32,301 nt of DNA from Candidatus Saccharimonadota bacterium (GTDB lineage: Bacteria; Patescibacteriota; Saccharimonadia; Saccharimonadales; JACOTW01): assembly GCA_016178135.1 (NCBI GenBank), contig JACOTW010000001.1, positions 64,228 through 96,528 of the forward strand, written 5' to 3'. Under the pieces are notes generated by a model that was not told the origin of the DNA, searched no databases, and was given only the letters and a program-made list of their open reading frames with translations. Within the stretch, counting starts at the first letter, position 1. Each line of letters opens with the position of its first letter. The position numbers were made by a program, and so were the translations under genes. Shown one piece after another: positions 16,172 to 24,057 of the stretch.

Positions 16172-17608
16172 TTACTTGGTTTCCAGCATGACACGAGTTG
16201 TGTTTATGCGTTTAAGAGTGGTTTCTTTGCCGAGTATAACTAGGGTGTCGGCTAGGCCTGGACTGGCTGGGGCTTGAGTGGTTGCGATACGGATAAGACT
16301 GAATAAAACTCTTGGTTTTTGACCGGTGGTTTCTAATAAGAGGTTCAATTTTTTAGTTAAATCTGCCGTAGAAAAATCGCTCTGCTCTAAGGTTGTTTTT
16401 GTTTTTTCAAGTAACTCTTTGAGTTCGTCGTGGCTAAATTTTTTAAGTTGTTTATCATTGTTGATTAGTTCCATATCTACAGGCAGGTCTTTAAAGAAAA
16501 AGCTTGTTAGCTCCGGTAGTTCGGCGAAGTATTTTAGGCGTTCCTGGACCAGCTCGAGAACTTTCTTTCTGTAGGTATCGTCATAATCAGCGGCTTCTGC
16601 TGGCCAGAAGCCTTTACAGCGGGTGTATATATCATCGAGTGTCAAGTTTCTAATATGAGTGCCGTTTATCCATAGGAGCCGCTTTTCATCAAATTTTGCA
16701 CCACTTTTTTGTACGCGTCTTAGGCTGAATTTATCAATAAGCTCCTGAATGGAAAAAACTTCTTGTTCGCTGCCATCGTTCCAGCCTAAACTAGCAATAA
16801 AATTCACTAGTGCCTCGGGCAAATAACCTTCGCGGATATAGTCCATAACGTCCTTGGCGCCATCACGTTTGCTTAGTTTCTTGTTGCCATCTGGTCCTAG
16901 AATGTGCGGCACGGTTGCCAGGAGCGGTTTTTCAATAGCCAGAGCTTCATATAGATTTAGATAGTTTGGTACAGAAGCTAAAAACTCTTGACCACGGATT
17001 ACGTGCGTACACTCCATAAGCAAGTCATCAATAATGTGGGCAAAGTTATAGGTCGGGAAGCCATCACTTTTAATCAGAATAAAATCATCTATAACTTCCG
17101 GGCCAGTGGATAAATCACCCATTACTTCATCGTGCCATTTATAGGCTTTGGGGTCTGATTTGAATCTAAGCGGTTTTGACCCGTCCCATTCGGGAGGATT
17201 TTCTGGGCGATGGTTGCGATATAAAAATGGCTTCTTTTCAATTTGAGCCTGTTCGCGAAATTTCTGAACTTCTTCTGGCGAGTAAGGGTCAACATACGCT
17301 CTACCCTGGTCTACTAGCTTCTCTGCCCATTTTTTATAAGTATCCAGGCGTTCGCTCTGACGATATGGAGCGAAGGGCCCGCCGATATCCGGCCCTTCAT
17401 CATAAATAAGACCTAGAGCTTTTAAGGAATCAAAAATGTGCTGATCAGAGCCCGTTACTTCACGAGCTTTGTCGGTGTCTTCTAGTCTTAGGATAAATCT
17501 GCCTTCACCAGATTGGCGAGCTAGCAACCACGCGAACAAAGCGGTACGTATACCGCCAACATGTAAAAAGCCGGTTGGACTTGGAGAAAAACGTGTTCGA
17601 ACATTCAT
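16172..17608 (-). CDS. gltX: Glutamyl-tRNA synthetase
   Basis: A class I aminoacyl-tRNA synthetase charging tRNA-Glu, such as the tRNA-Glu(CTC) in this window. The signature HIGH motif is in FSPSPTGFLHVGGIRTALFA (residues 8-27) and KMSKS is represented by KKLSKRDG (about 248). The catalytic domain is followed by the alpha-helical anticodon-binding region. At 478 residues it is a normal length. Whether it is discriminating, or also charges tRNA-Gln, cannot be told here. A CATAAT box lies 7 bases before ATG. A T1 copy lies directly upstream, so its promoter region beyond -35 is derived from the repeat. Confidence 0.97.
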   Translation of the reverse strand: MNVRTRFSPSPTGFLHVGGIRTALFAWLLARQSGEGRFILRLEDTDKAREVTGSDQHIFDSLKALGLIYDEGPDIGGPFAPYRQSERLDTYKKWAEKLVDQGRAYVDPYSPEEVQKFREQAQIEKKPFLYRNHRPENPPEWDGSKPLRFKSDPKAYKWHDEVMGDLSTGPEVIDDFILIKSDGFPTYNFAHIIDDLLMECTHVIRGQEFLASVPNYLNLYEALAIEKPLLATVPHILGPDGNKKLSKRDGAKDVMDYIREGYLPEALVNFIASLGWNDGSEQEVFSIQELIDKFSLRRVQKSGAKFDEKRLLWINGTHIRNLTLDDIYTRCKGFWPAEAADYDDTYRKKVLELVQERLKYFAELPELTSFFFKDLPVDMELINNDKQLKKFSHDELKELLEKTKTTLEQSDFSTADLTKKLNLLLETTGQKPRVLFSLIRIATTQAPASPGLADTLVILGKETTLKRINTTRVMLETK

Positions 17609-17615
17609 TGATTAT

Positions 17616-17621
17616 ATTATG
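17616..17621 (-). promoter_or_regulatory. -10 box of gltX
   Basis: CATAAT on the minus strand, 7 bases before the ATG; it overlaps a TATAAT that lies only 2 bases before the ATG. Confidence 0.45.
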
Positions 17622-17643
17622 CCACAGATGTTCTGGACCTGTA

Positions 17644-17794
17644 CTAGACCTGTCGCAAAATCGTCTGTTCCCAGAGTAAATTATCTCCAGCAAAAACTGT
17701 TCTATTCGAAGTAGAGGTACATTGACAGAAGAAAAACTGTCTGTAGCCGATAGAATTAGATCTGGGGATGTAGGAGTTTTTGGGTAAGTTTTAG
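17644..17794. mobile_element. T1 foldback element upstream of gltX
   Basis: A diverged copy of about 151 bp, from CTAGACCTGTCGCAAAATCG to GGGTAAGTTTTAG, flanked by TGTA and TATA. An extra end-like CTGGACCTG lies just to its left (17633). Confidence 0.75.
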
Positions 17795-17816
17795 TATATG
17801 CTTTTAAACCCAGCAC

Positions 17817-19097
17817 CTACATACTTGATACTAGGCGGCGCAGTTGATCGCTACTTAGTTTGGAGTTACCCTCAATTTGGTACTTGATACCAGCATTGAC
17901 CCAAACGGCGTTAGCATTATCATAAATATAAATTGTCCTACCTCGCTCTTGTAGAGTCATAGGTTGTTTTCCGCCGTCAACTAGACTACCTAGTAATGTT
18001 TCACTATTCCAGGTGGATGATTGCTGGATAATTTTGAAATTACGATCATCGCTACTAGATTTAAAATTTATAGTAATTTGACCAGATTTGTATTCAATTG
18101 GTCCGTACAGAGCGAATCCTGATGGCTGGTAATCAGGTAGGCTGCCGTGTACCCCGGAGCGCGTAGTGGCTATTCGCATGGCTATATTTGGCACATTTTG
18201 ATAAGCAATAAAACCAGTTAATAATAAAATGGCCATCGAGACGGCACTGATATTTATAGTACGTGGACTGACATGTAACTTGCGGGCGACGCGGTGATGC
18301 AGTTTGGTGTGTCTTTTAATTTTGGGCTGTTCATGGCTTGAGGTATTAGCTAGTGCGTTGGTTAGTGGATAATTTTTTGCTGGTACGGCTATTACGTTAG
18401 CGTGGTGCGGTAGGTTTATCGGGGTGGTCGGCACTTTTGTCGGTACTGGTTGAACTGGTAGTGTAGTAATTTTTGGGCTAGTAAATCCGCTACCAAATTT
18501 ACTGATCAAACGACTTTTTTTGATATGATCGGCACGTAAAATACGACCTTGGCTGACTGGCTGACTGGATTGTCGTGGACTCCTTTGTTCGCCAGCTGAA
18601 CTGGACTTACGCAAAATCCCTTGTTCCCGAGACGAATTAGCTCGAGCGAAAACAGTTTTATCTGGAGGAGAGATACCTGAAAGTACATCGAGAGAGGAAA
18701 AACCGTTTGTAGCCGAGGTTATTCGGTTTGGTGATGATGGAACTTTACGCGAAGCCTCAACCGGATTAATTACTTGATGATCTTGAATATGGTTTGAACC
18801 TGGTATTTTGTTGACGGGCTTATTAACGGCACTACGCATTAGTGTTTTTGATCGTTCGGTCCTGTTTATTATTTTTTGGCTAGCAGAATTCATGTGATCA
18901 GGTAACTTTTTAATAGCGGAAGACATTGTATCTGGTCGTCTGATAAAACCGTCAAGTACTGTACCGGCCTTTGCTGTAGGTGTTGGTGATTTTGAGATAG
19001 TAGCATCGACCAGCTTACCGCTTGTTATATCGTAACGCTTTCCGTTAAATTCGATTGTGTTTTGACGATTAGTCACTTTTTGGCTTACCCTCAACAT
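17817..19097 (-). CDS. Single-pass membrane protein, DUF4367-like, with in-frame T1 insertion
   Basis: A 426-residue protein. The first 280 residues are cytoplasmic, low-complexity and basic; one membrane segment (ISAVSMAILLLTGFIAYQN, about 283-301) is followed by an outside domain of about 120 residues. That domain (KSGQITINFKSSSDDRNFKI, TIYIYDNANAVWVNAGIKYQIEG) resembles DUF4367, a family of unknown function seen in Gram-positive and CPR envelopes. Residues about 118-166 are encoded by a T1 repeat in the opposite orientation to the copies in the pseudouridine synthase and NnrD-like genes. The insertion falls in the disordered part, so little structural cost is expected. DUF4367 is assigned by pattern only. 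Confidence 0.75.
   Translation of the reverse strand: MLRVSQKVTNRQNTIEFNGKRYDITSGKLVDATISKSPTPTAKAGTVLDGFIRRPDTMSSAIKKLPDHMNSASQKIINRTERSKTLMRSAVNKPVNKIPGSNHIQDHQVINPVEASRKVPSSPNRITSATNGFSSLDVLSGISPPDKTVFARANSSREQGILRKSSSAGEQRSPRQSSQPVSQGRILRADHIKKSRLISKFGSGFTSPKITTLPVQPVPTKVPTTPINLPHHANVIAVPAKNYPLTNALANTSSHEQPKIKRHTKLHHRVARKLHVSPRTINISAVSMAILLLTGFIAYQNVPNIAMRIATTRSGVHGSLPDYQPSGFALYGPIEYKSGQITINFKSSSDDRNFKIIQQSSTWNSETLLGSLVDGGKQPMTLQERGRTIYIYDNANAVWVNAGIKYQIEGNSKLSSDQLRRLVSSM
18601..18750. mobile_element. T1 foldback element, in frame inside the DUF4367-like gene
   Basis: Starts CTGGACTTACGCAAAATCCC; the right end is degraded (AACTTTACGCG). It encodes, on the minus strand, the peptide including NGFSSLDVLSGISPPDKTVF. 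It uses the opposite element strand to the T1 copies in the pseudouridine synthase and NnrD-like genes, so both strands of T1 can be accommodated in proteins. Confidence 0.8.
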
Positions 19098-19161
19098 AAA
19101 GTGGTGATAGTATGTATCTTAAACCGTCTATGATTAAATTGGCAAGTAGATTGCTAAAGAT

Positions 19162-19246
19162 CACGAGTTTAGCACTTTTCTATTGCCCCTTGGTTGCACC
19201 TGAACGGCTACAACCAAGGCATCAACGGACAAGTGCGAAACTCGTG
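19162..19246. mobile_element. T3 foldback element (copy a)
   Basis: An 85-bp element from CACGAGTTTAGCACTTTT to AAGTGCGAAACTCGTG, with an internal stem GGTTG...CAACC. The flanks repeat AAGATC on both sides, a probable 6-bp target duplication. It lies between the DUF4367-like and PEGA genes. Confidence 0.75.
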
Positions 19247-19286
19247 AAGATCATAAACTGATTGATTAATAATTTTTGGAAAATAT

Positions 19287-20759
19287 ATGGATTTCTTTGA
19301 CCCTAAAAAAAAGCGTGCTCTAACTTTCCGGCTATATCTTGGCTATGTTCTTATGGGCATCGCGTTACTTATTGGTACGGTGATAATCTGGTATCAGACA
19401 TACGGCTACGATATCGACAGGCAAACGGGGGCGGTTATTCAAAAAGGACTTGTGTTTGTAGATGCCCACCCGGAATCGGCCACTATTTTCTTAAATAATA
19501 AAAACAAAGGCCAGACAGGGTCTCGTCTTACGCCGGTGGCTGGTCGCTATACCCTGGAGCTTAAGCGGAGTGGGTATAGGTCATGGAGACATGATTTTGA
19601 ACTATATGGCGGTACTATTGAGCGATTTGTGTATCCATTTTTATTCCCTGACAAATTGATTACATCAGAAAAGCAAACATATATATCTTCACCTCCGCTA
19701 GTAACGGCTAGTCCTGATCGCCACTGGTTAATCGTTGAGAAGCCAGGTAGTTTGATAGATTTTGATGTGCTTGATATGACTAACCCGTCCGCTAAAATTG
19801 TGCCGATAACCTTACCGGCTGACGTATTGACGCCCAGTAAAGATGAGCAACACATGGAGTTGGTAGAATGGTCTACTGACAATCGCCACGTACTCCTTAA
19901 GCATGTTTTTGGATCAGAAAGTGAATATGTTTTGCTTGATCGTGATACACCATTACGGAGTCTGAATATAAGTAAGGTATTCAGGCTAAAGGCGACCACA
20001 GTCAGCCTTAGAAATAAAAAATCTGATCAATTTTATTTTTATACGGCTGACGGTGGTATTTTGCAGACAGCTGATCTTAAAAGTAACTCTATGTCGCCGC
20101 TATTGACTAAGGTGCTTGCCTACCGTAGTCACGGCAGCAATACGTTGCTGTACGTAACGGACGCATCGTCTACTTTAGGCAAGGTCAAGGTCAGAATTCG
20201 CGACAACAACAAAGACTACACCCTAAAAGAATTACTCGTCGACGATACTTACCTATTGGCGCTGGCACAGTTTAATGAAAAATGGTATATAGCTGCCGGT
20301 GCGTCAAGTGAGGGCAAGATTAGTATTTACCAAAATCCGGCGGACGTTTTGCAAAAGATACCTAGCATTGCCGTAAAACCGATCAGCACACTTAGGGTAG
20401 ATAAGCCGACTAATATATCTTTTTCTATAAATGCACGTTTTATTATGGCGCAGAACGGTTCAAGTTTTGCAGTTTATGATGCCGAGCGTGATCGTCAATA
20501 TCGCTATAATACTGGATTTGTTCTGGCTGCAGGGCAAAAAGCCTCATGGATGGACGGACATCGCATAGTCTATGCTAGTAATGGCTCGGTTGTGGTTGTT
20601 GATTTTGACGGTACGAATCAACAAACGCTATCGCCAGCCAAAGATGGATATGACGTATTTTTTGATAGCGACTACAAGGCATTTTATACGGTTAGCTCAT
20701 CTAAGGTTACGGCTGGTGCGGACGCTGTTTTACGCACTGAGCTAGTAGGCTCTCATTAA
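19287..20759 (+). CDS. PEGA-domain membrane protein
   Basis: A 490-residue envelope protein. One N-terminal membrane segment (LYLGYVLMGIALLIGTVIIWY, about 16-36) is followed by a PEGA domain (about 53-115: FVDAHPESATIFLNNKNKGQ ... RYTLELKRSGYRSWRHDFEL). The rest, about 130-485, is beta-rich with repeating strand patterns (SPDRHWLIVE, STDNRHVLLK, NARFIMAQNGSSFAVYD), suggesting a beta-propeller of WD40/TolB-like type; this is inference. PEGA domains are found on surface proteins of Gram-positive and CPR bacteria. TTTTTGGA upstream of the ATG may act as a weak ribosome site. It converges with the sortase gene. Confidence 0.85.
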   Translation: MDFFDPKKKRALTFRLYLGYVLMGIALLIGTVIIWYQTYGYDIDRQTGAVIQKGLVFVDAHPESATIFLNNKNKGQTGSRLTPVAGRYTLELKRSGYRSWRHDFELYGGTIERFVYPFLFPDKLITSEKQTYISSPPLVTASPDRHWLIVEKPGSLIDFDVLDMTNPSAKIVPITLPADVLTPSKDEQHMELVEWSTDNRHVLLKHVFGSESEYVLLDRDTPLRSLNISKVFRLKATTVSLRNKKSDQFYFYTADGGILQTADLKSNSMSPLLTKVLAYRSHGSNTLLYVTDASSTLGKVKVRIRDNNKDYTLKELLVDDTYLLALAQFNEKWYIAAGASSEGKISIYQNPADVLQKIPSIAVKPISTLRVDKPTNISFSINARFIMAQNGSSFAVYDAERDRQYRYNTGFVLAAGQKASWMDGHRIVYASNGSVVVVDFDGTNQQTLSPAKDGYDVFFDSDYKAFYTVSSSKVTAGADAVLRTELVGSH

Positions 20760-20774
20760 ACTAATCACACTCTG

Positions 20775-22055
20775 TTAGCGGGAAAGCCAGCTATAAAGTT
20801 GGTTCCACAGGCTTTTAGAATTACTGGGTAGTATCGCAGGTTTGTTGGCTGCATCTTGATTGACCTTACTGGCAATGTTGGTGCTAGGATTTGGGCTTAT
20901 CTGCTCGCCTATAACTACCAATCGGTTAACAGAAGTACCTGGTGGATCGCAAGTAATTAGAGTAAAAGTCGCAGGTCTATTCGGAATACTGTTTAATACT
21001 GAAACTTCAGTTGGCTTAACGATCTTTTTCTCTACGACTTTATAAATGTACCGCTTGCTATCTTTTTGGAGGTAAAATACGTCGCCGTTGGTTAAGCTTT
21101 TTAGGAGAATAAACGCATATTTGTACTTACCTTCATTAAAAATATTGCCACTACTGTGGCCAAATATAGCACCATTGCCTAGTTCTCCAGGATCGGGTGA
21201 TGTGGCATAATGCAAAACTCCTTCTTCCAGAGCACGTTGGATGGCTTTTTCATCAATCGACGGCTCGTTATAGATTACCGGTGCTTCAACGTTAATCTTA
21301 GGGATAATAATTTTTGGTTCGGCGCTAACAGGAGTGTTTCTAGGATCAATAATAATTGGAGTTGAACTGACAACTTTGCTTGGAGTAATGAAGGGAGCAA
21401 TGAATCGTTCATTAAAAAACCCAAAAAGCATAATCATAAGAACTATTGAGCCCAAGCCCAGCCCAAAAAACAAAGATTTTAAATGCTCTTTCTTTTGTGG
21501 CTTGCGTCGACCAGCAACACGTTTTATGAGTTGATCTTTAATATCGGCCACCGAGCGTACGTCTCGTATATTTTGGGTTGTTTGGGGGGTCTTTTGGTGG
21601 GTACTGCCAGCTGTTTTATGAGTCGACTCTTTAGTTTCTGGCTTTTGTTCTTTTATATAGTGAGCCCCGCCGGAATGATTGGTATAAAATTCTTGCCAAA
21701 CCTCGTGTTTTTGATTGTCCGGCAGATCTAGGTAATAATTGTGCCAAGCGGTTTGGATTTCGGCCAATGATCTGCCAGAATTCGTCAGCTCATACATGAA
21801 TTGCTGATGCTTGGAGCGATGGCTACCAGCCTTAAAAGCCTCTTTTACTTCTTCTTTGACATCTGGCTCGTCCTTGTAAAGGTATCTAATTTTTTGACGA
21901 ACCAATTCTACTGCCGGATCAAGCTTTTTGCTCGACTGCTCGCCTGTCTTAGGCAATGGTTGTACAACCTTGTCTTTATGGACTGGCAAGTTGTATTGCT
22001 TAGGATCAAATAGTGGATTAGTATCTGGATTCATAATGCTATATGTAGGCTTCAT
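20775..22055 (-). CDS. Sortase (class D/E-like) with long N-terminal region
   Basis: A membrane transpeptidase that would anchor surface proteins. The sortase domain spans about 245-390, with catalytic His in IFGHSSGN (H300), Cys in TLITCDPPG (C369) and Arg in SVNRLVVIGE (R378). One membrane segment (FFGLGLGSIVLMIMLFGFF, about 196-214) precedes it, and about 190 cytoplasmic residues carry charged, helical, low-complexity sequence. That N-terminal part is unusual for a sortase of normal length (about 200-250). The annotated ATG overlaps a TATAAT box, so the true start may be the internal Met at residue 8 (position 22034). No obvious sortase substrate is encoded in the window. Confidence 0.9.
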   Translation of the reverse strand: MKPTYSIMNPDTNPLFDPKQYNLPVHKDKVVQPLPKTGEQSSKKLDPAVELVRQKIRYLYKDEPDVKEEVKEAFKAGSHRSKHQQFMYELTNSGRSLAEIQTAWHNYYLDLPDNQKHEVWQEFYTNHSGGAHYIKEQKPETKESTHKTAGSTHQKTPQTTQNIRDVRSVADIKDQLIKRVAGRRKPQKKEHLKSLFFGLGLGSIVLMIMLFGFFNERFIAPFITPSKVVSSTPIIIDPRNTPVSAEPKIIIPKINVEAPVIYNEPSIDEKAIQRALEEGVLHYATSPDPGELGNGAIFGHSSGNIFNEGKYKYAFILLKSLTNGDVFYLQKDSKRYIYKVVEKKIVKPTEVSVLNSIPNRPATFTLITCDPPGTSVNRLVVIGEQISPNPSTNIASKVNQDAANKPAILPSNSKSLWNQLYSWLSR

Positions 22056-22231
22056 TATATAGGACTTTCATACCTTCACACATTTCGCATTTTTCCATTG
22101 CCCTCTGGTTGCATCTGAACGGCTACGAACTGTCTATCTCCTGCCAGTGTGGTTGCCTAGAAGCTCAACAGTTTTCACGTCAAGCAGGGTTATCCTGGAA
22201 TTGGTGAAAAAGTCCCAAAGTCCTATATAAT
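22054..22231. mobile_element. T4 element with promoter-like ends
   Basis: A 178-bp segment flanked by a 15-bp perfect inverted repeat, ATTATATAGGACTTT and AAAGTCCTATATAAT. Each end contains an outward-facing TATAAT. The interior shares TTTTCCATTGCCC and GGTTGCATCTGAACGGCTAC with T3. It sits between the sortase start and tRNA-Leu. Confidence 0.65.
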
Positions 22232-22284
22232 ATAATCTACCTAATCCGCACCTTTCAAAACGACTTACTTAGTAGTGAATAAAT

Positions 22285-22369
22285 GGCGCTGTGGCGGAAC
22301 TGGTATACGCGCACGACTCAAAATCGTGTGGGGCAACCCGTGTCGGTTCGATTCCGACCAGCGCCACCA
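22285..22369 (+). tRNA. tRNA-Leu(CAA)
   Basis: A class II tRNA. Acceptor GGCGCTG pairs perfectly with CAGCGCC. The anticodon arm is CACGA / CTCAAAA / TCGTG with anticodon CAA (reads TTG). A variable arm follows, then T arm GTCGG TTCGATT CCGAC. CCA is encoded. It is preceded by an outward-facing TATAAT of the T4 element about 50 bp upstream. Confidence 0.96.
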
Positions 22370-22402
22370 ACTTTATAAGTCGTTCTTTTGGGAGTTCCGC
22401 CG

Positions 22403-23353
22403 TCAGTCGAGTAGAGACGTTGTTAGTGCTTCAAACGCTTTGCTCGGGTTCTGTATTAACCACACAGAGGCGTGGGTGGCGGTTTTGACTTGCCAAACTG
22501 GCAAATCTGTTTCCAGCTTTGTGGTACTGACCTGCCCGCCTACCGCCACAAGAATATTGTTCAAATGTTTTACTACGATACTTACGGGATAATTTTTGGT
22601 CACCTGGTGCAAGGTGTCTACTAGTTTTAGCAAATCCATGCCAAAAGTAACCGGTGTCGGTAGATCAAGACCGGAGACTATCTTTTGGAGTTGAGCCATA
22701 GACACCACGAATGTTGTGTTTGGACGTTCGAAAGCAGACTTAGGGGTATTTAAGAAATAATCAGCAGCATCTTTTGCAATAACTACTGGACCTGTGAATT
22801 TACTGGACTTACCCAAAGCTCCCCCATCCCCAGACCAACTAATCTCAAGCGGTAGCGGTCTGCCTTCTTTCGATGTAGCTAAGGCTACCTCTCCTTCAGT
22901 CAAACCACTATCTGCTCGAGCTGATTTGCCCTGGGAGCGGGCGATTTTGCGTAAGTCCAGTTTACTCATGAATTTTTCTAATAATATGGCTGTTTCACTG
23001 TTGCGTCCAAAATCGCCAACTAGCAATACGCTATCTGCCCAAGCAGATTGCTCAATAAAATCAGCCAAAGCTTGCCGGCTAAAACTGCCGGATGGTGTGC
23101 TGGGAGCGTAATCAACGGTCTCCAGGATATTACCAGCTATCTTCTTGACAGCATCTGGTAATAGCACTCTTGTCAAGCCCACGCCGGCCCTATTGGCTTC
23201 TATATAGGCTTCAGCTGGCGCGGCAAACCCATGCAAGTTGCCACCTATTATTAGTAGCTTGCCAGCATGTTTTTTGTGTTCCGGCCTACTCCATTGTAAA
23301 TCTGGAAAAAGTGGAGCGTCCATGGTTTGTTTATGCCAATATGTAAGATCCAT
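22403..23353 (-). CDS. YjeF-C / NAD(P)H-hydrate dehydratase-like carbohydrate kinase fold, with in-frame T1 insertion
   Basis: A 316-residue ribokinase-fold protein. The N-terminal segment HAGKLLIIGGNLHGFAAPAEA and RAGVGLTRVLLPD match the ADP-dependent NAD(P)H-hydrate dehydratase family, which repairs hydrated nicotinamide cofactors. GPVVIAKDAADYF aligns with the family's PVVIDADAL. The family GxGD motif is not evident in the C-terminal half, so catalysis may be altered or lost. Residues about 132-184 come from a complete T1 repeat; removing them restores FMSK joined to FTGPVV. The ATG overlaps the HAD gene by 23 bp; Met11 (23323) would avoid overlap. Activity is uncertain. Confidence 0.78.
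   Translation of the reverse strand: MDLTYWHKQTMDAPLFPDLQWSRPEHKKHAGKLLIIGGNLHGFAAPAEAYIEANRAGVGLTRVLLPDAVKKIAGNILETVDYAPSTPSGSFSRQALADFIEQSAWADSVLLVGDFGRNSETAILLEKFMSKLDLRKIARSQGKSARADSGLTEGEVALATSKEGRPLPLEISWSGDGGALGKSSKFTGPVVIAKDAADYFLNTPKSAFERPNTTFVVSMAQLQKIVSGLDLPTPVTFGMDLLKLVDTLHQVTKNYPVSIVVKHLNNILVAVGGQVSTTKLETDLPVWQVKTATHASVWLIQNPSKAFEALTTSLLD
22803..22960. mobile_element. T1 foldback element, in frame inside the NnrD-like gene, with TTTA duplication
   Basis: A 158-bp copy, from CTGGACTTACCCAAAGC to GCGTAAGTCCAG, bounded by identical TTTA at 22799-22802 and 22961-22964. 158 + 4 = 162 = 54 codons. It is the cleanest copy for defining element ends. Confidence 0.9.
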
Positions 23354-24044
23354 TGCCTGAATTCAATTCGTAAATTACGTTTTTGCGTTCCACAACAATT
23401 TTCCATTCAGCAGCCTTGGCATGATCAAACAGGAGCTTGGTCGGGTTGAATGCTATCGGTTGCTCAACCATTTCTAGCATGGCAATGTCACTTTCGCTGT
23501 CGCCTACACCAATGCTGTCTTTATAGGTAAGTCCATATTTTACCACTAGTTCCTTTAGGTATTCTGGTTTGCGCTCACGTTTTAGAACTTGTTTCTTACC
23601 AGTAAATTTGTCATTTTGTATTTCGTAAATAGATCCGCCAAAATCATCAAAACCATAATAATTTGCTAGTAATTCTACGGTCTCCGTATGTGAAGCGGAA
23701 ATGGCAAAAAGCATATAATCATTTTGTTTTAGCTTTGATATTAGATTGCGAGTGTAGGTGTAGGTTTGGTCTTTATACTCGTCTAGCACTGTTTTGCTGG
23801 TTTCGATTAAGACAGTAGGGCTTATGTGCGTTATAGCACTATCAACCAAGGCGATTAGTTGATGTTCATAAGTTTTGAAAGAATCTTGATTGTCGCGCTT
23901 TTTCCAGTTCATACGTGCCATCCGTACTGCTTCGTAGTCGTTTGCATTGAAATGGCCAAGTTTGGCCAATTGATCAGCCACGGCGTGGTAAAGTTGCCAA
24001 CGTATCAACGTTCCATCCAGATCAAAAACCGCAAATTTTTTCAT
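23331..24044 (-). CDS. HAD-superfamily phosphatase (SerB-like, HAD-IB)
   Basis: A 237-residue haloacid-dehalogenase-type phosphohydrolase. Motif I is FAVFDLDGTL (D8 nucleophile, D10 acid/base), motif II Ser is in LFAISASH, the conserved Lys follows in KKQVLKRER, and motif IV is IGVGDSESDIAML. The helical cap between motifs I and II fits the phosphoserine-phosphatase-like IB group; the natural substrate is unknown. It is transcribed ahead of the NnrD-like gene with a small overlap, so they probably form an operon. The -10 box TATACT lies 7 bases before ATG and directly abuts a T1 element. Confidence 0.9.
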   Translation of the reverse strand: MKKFAVFDLDGTLIRWQLYHAVADQLAKLGHFNANDYEAVRMARMNWKKRDNQDSFKTYEHQLIALVDSAITHISPTVLIETSKTVLDEYKDQTYTYTRNLISKLKQNDYMLFAISASHTETVELLANYYGFDDFGGSIYEIQNDKFTGKKQVLKRERKPEYLKELVVKYGLTYKDSIGVGDSESDIAMLEMVEQPIAFNPTKLLFDHAKAAEWKIVVERKNVIYELNSGNGSYILA

Positions 24045-24051
24045 AATTCTA

Positions 24052-24057
24052 AGTATA
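24052..24057 (-). promoter_or_regulatory. -10 box of the HAD gene, overlapping a T1 target duplication
   Basis: TATACT on the minus strand, 7 bases before ATG. Its TATA is the T1 flanking duplication, so everything upstream, including any -35, is now repeat sequence. Confidence 0.55.

Noticed and set aside
22786-22798. Second T1 end (CTGGACCTGTGAA) next to the NnrD insertion
   Set aside because: It encodes the native GPVV strand of the enzyme, so the match is probably chance.
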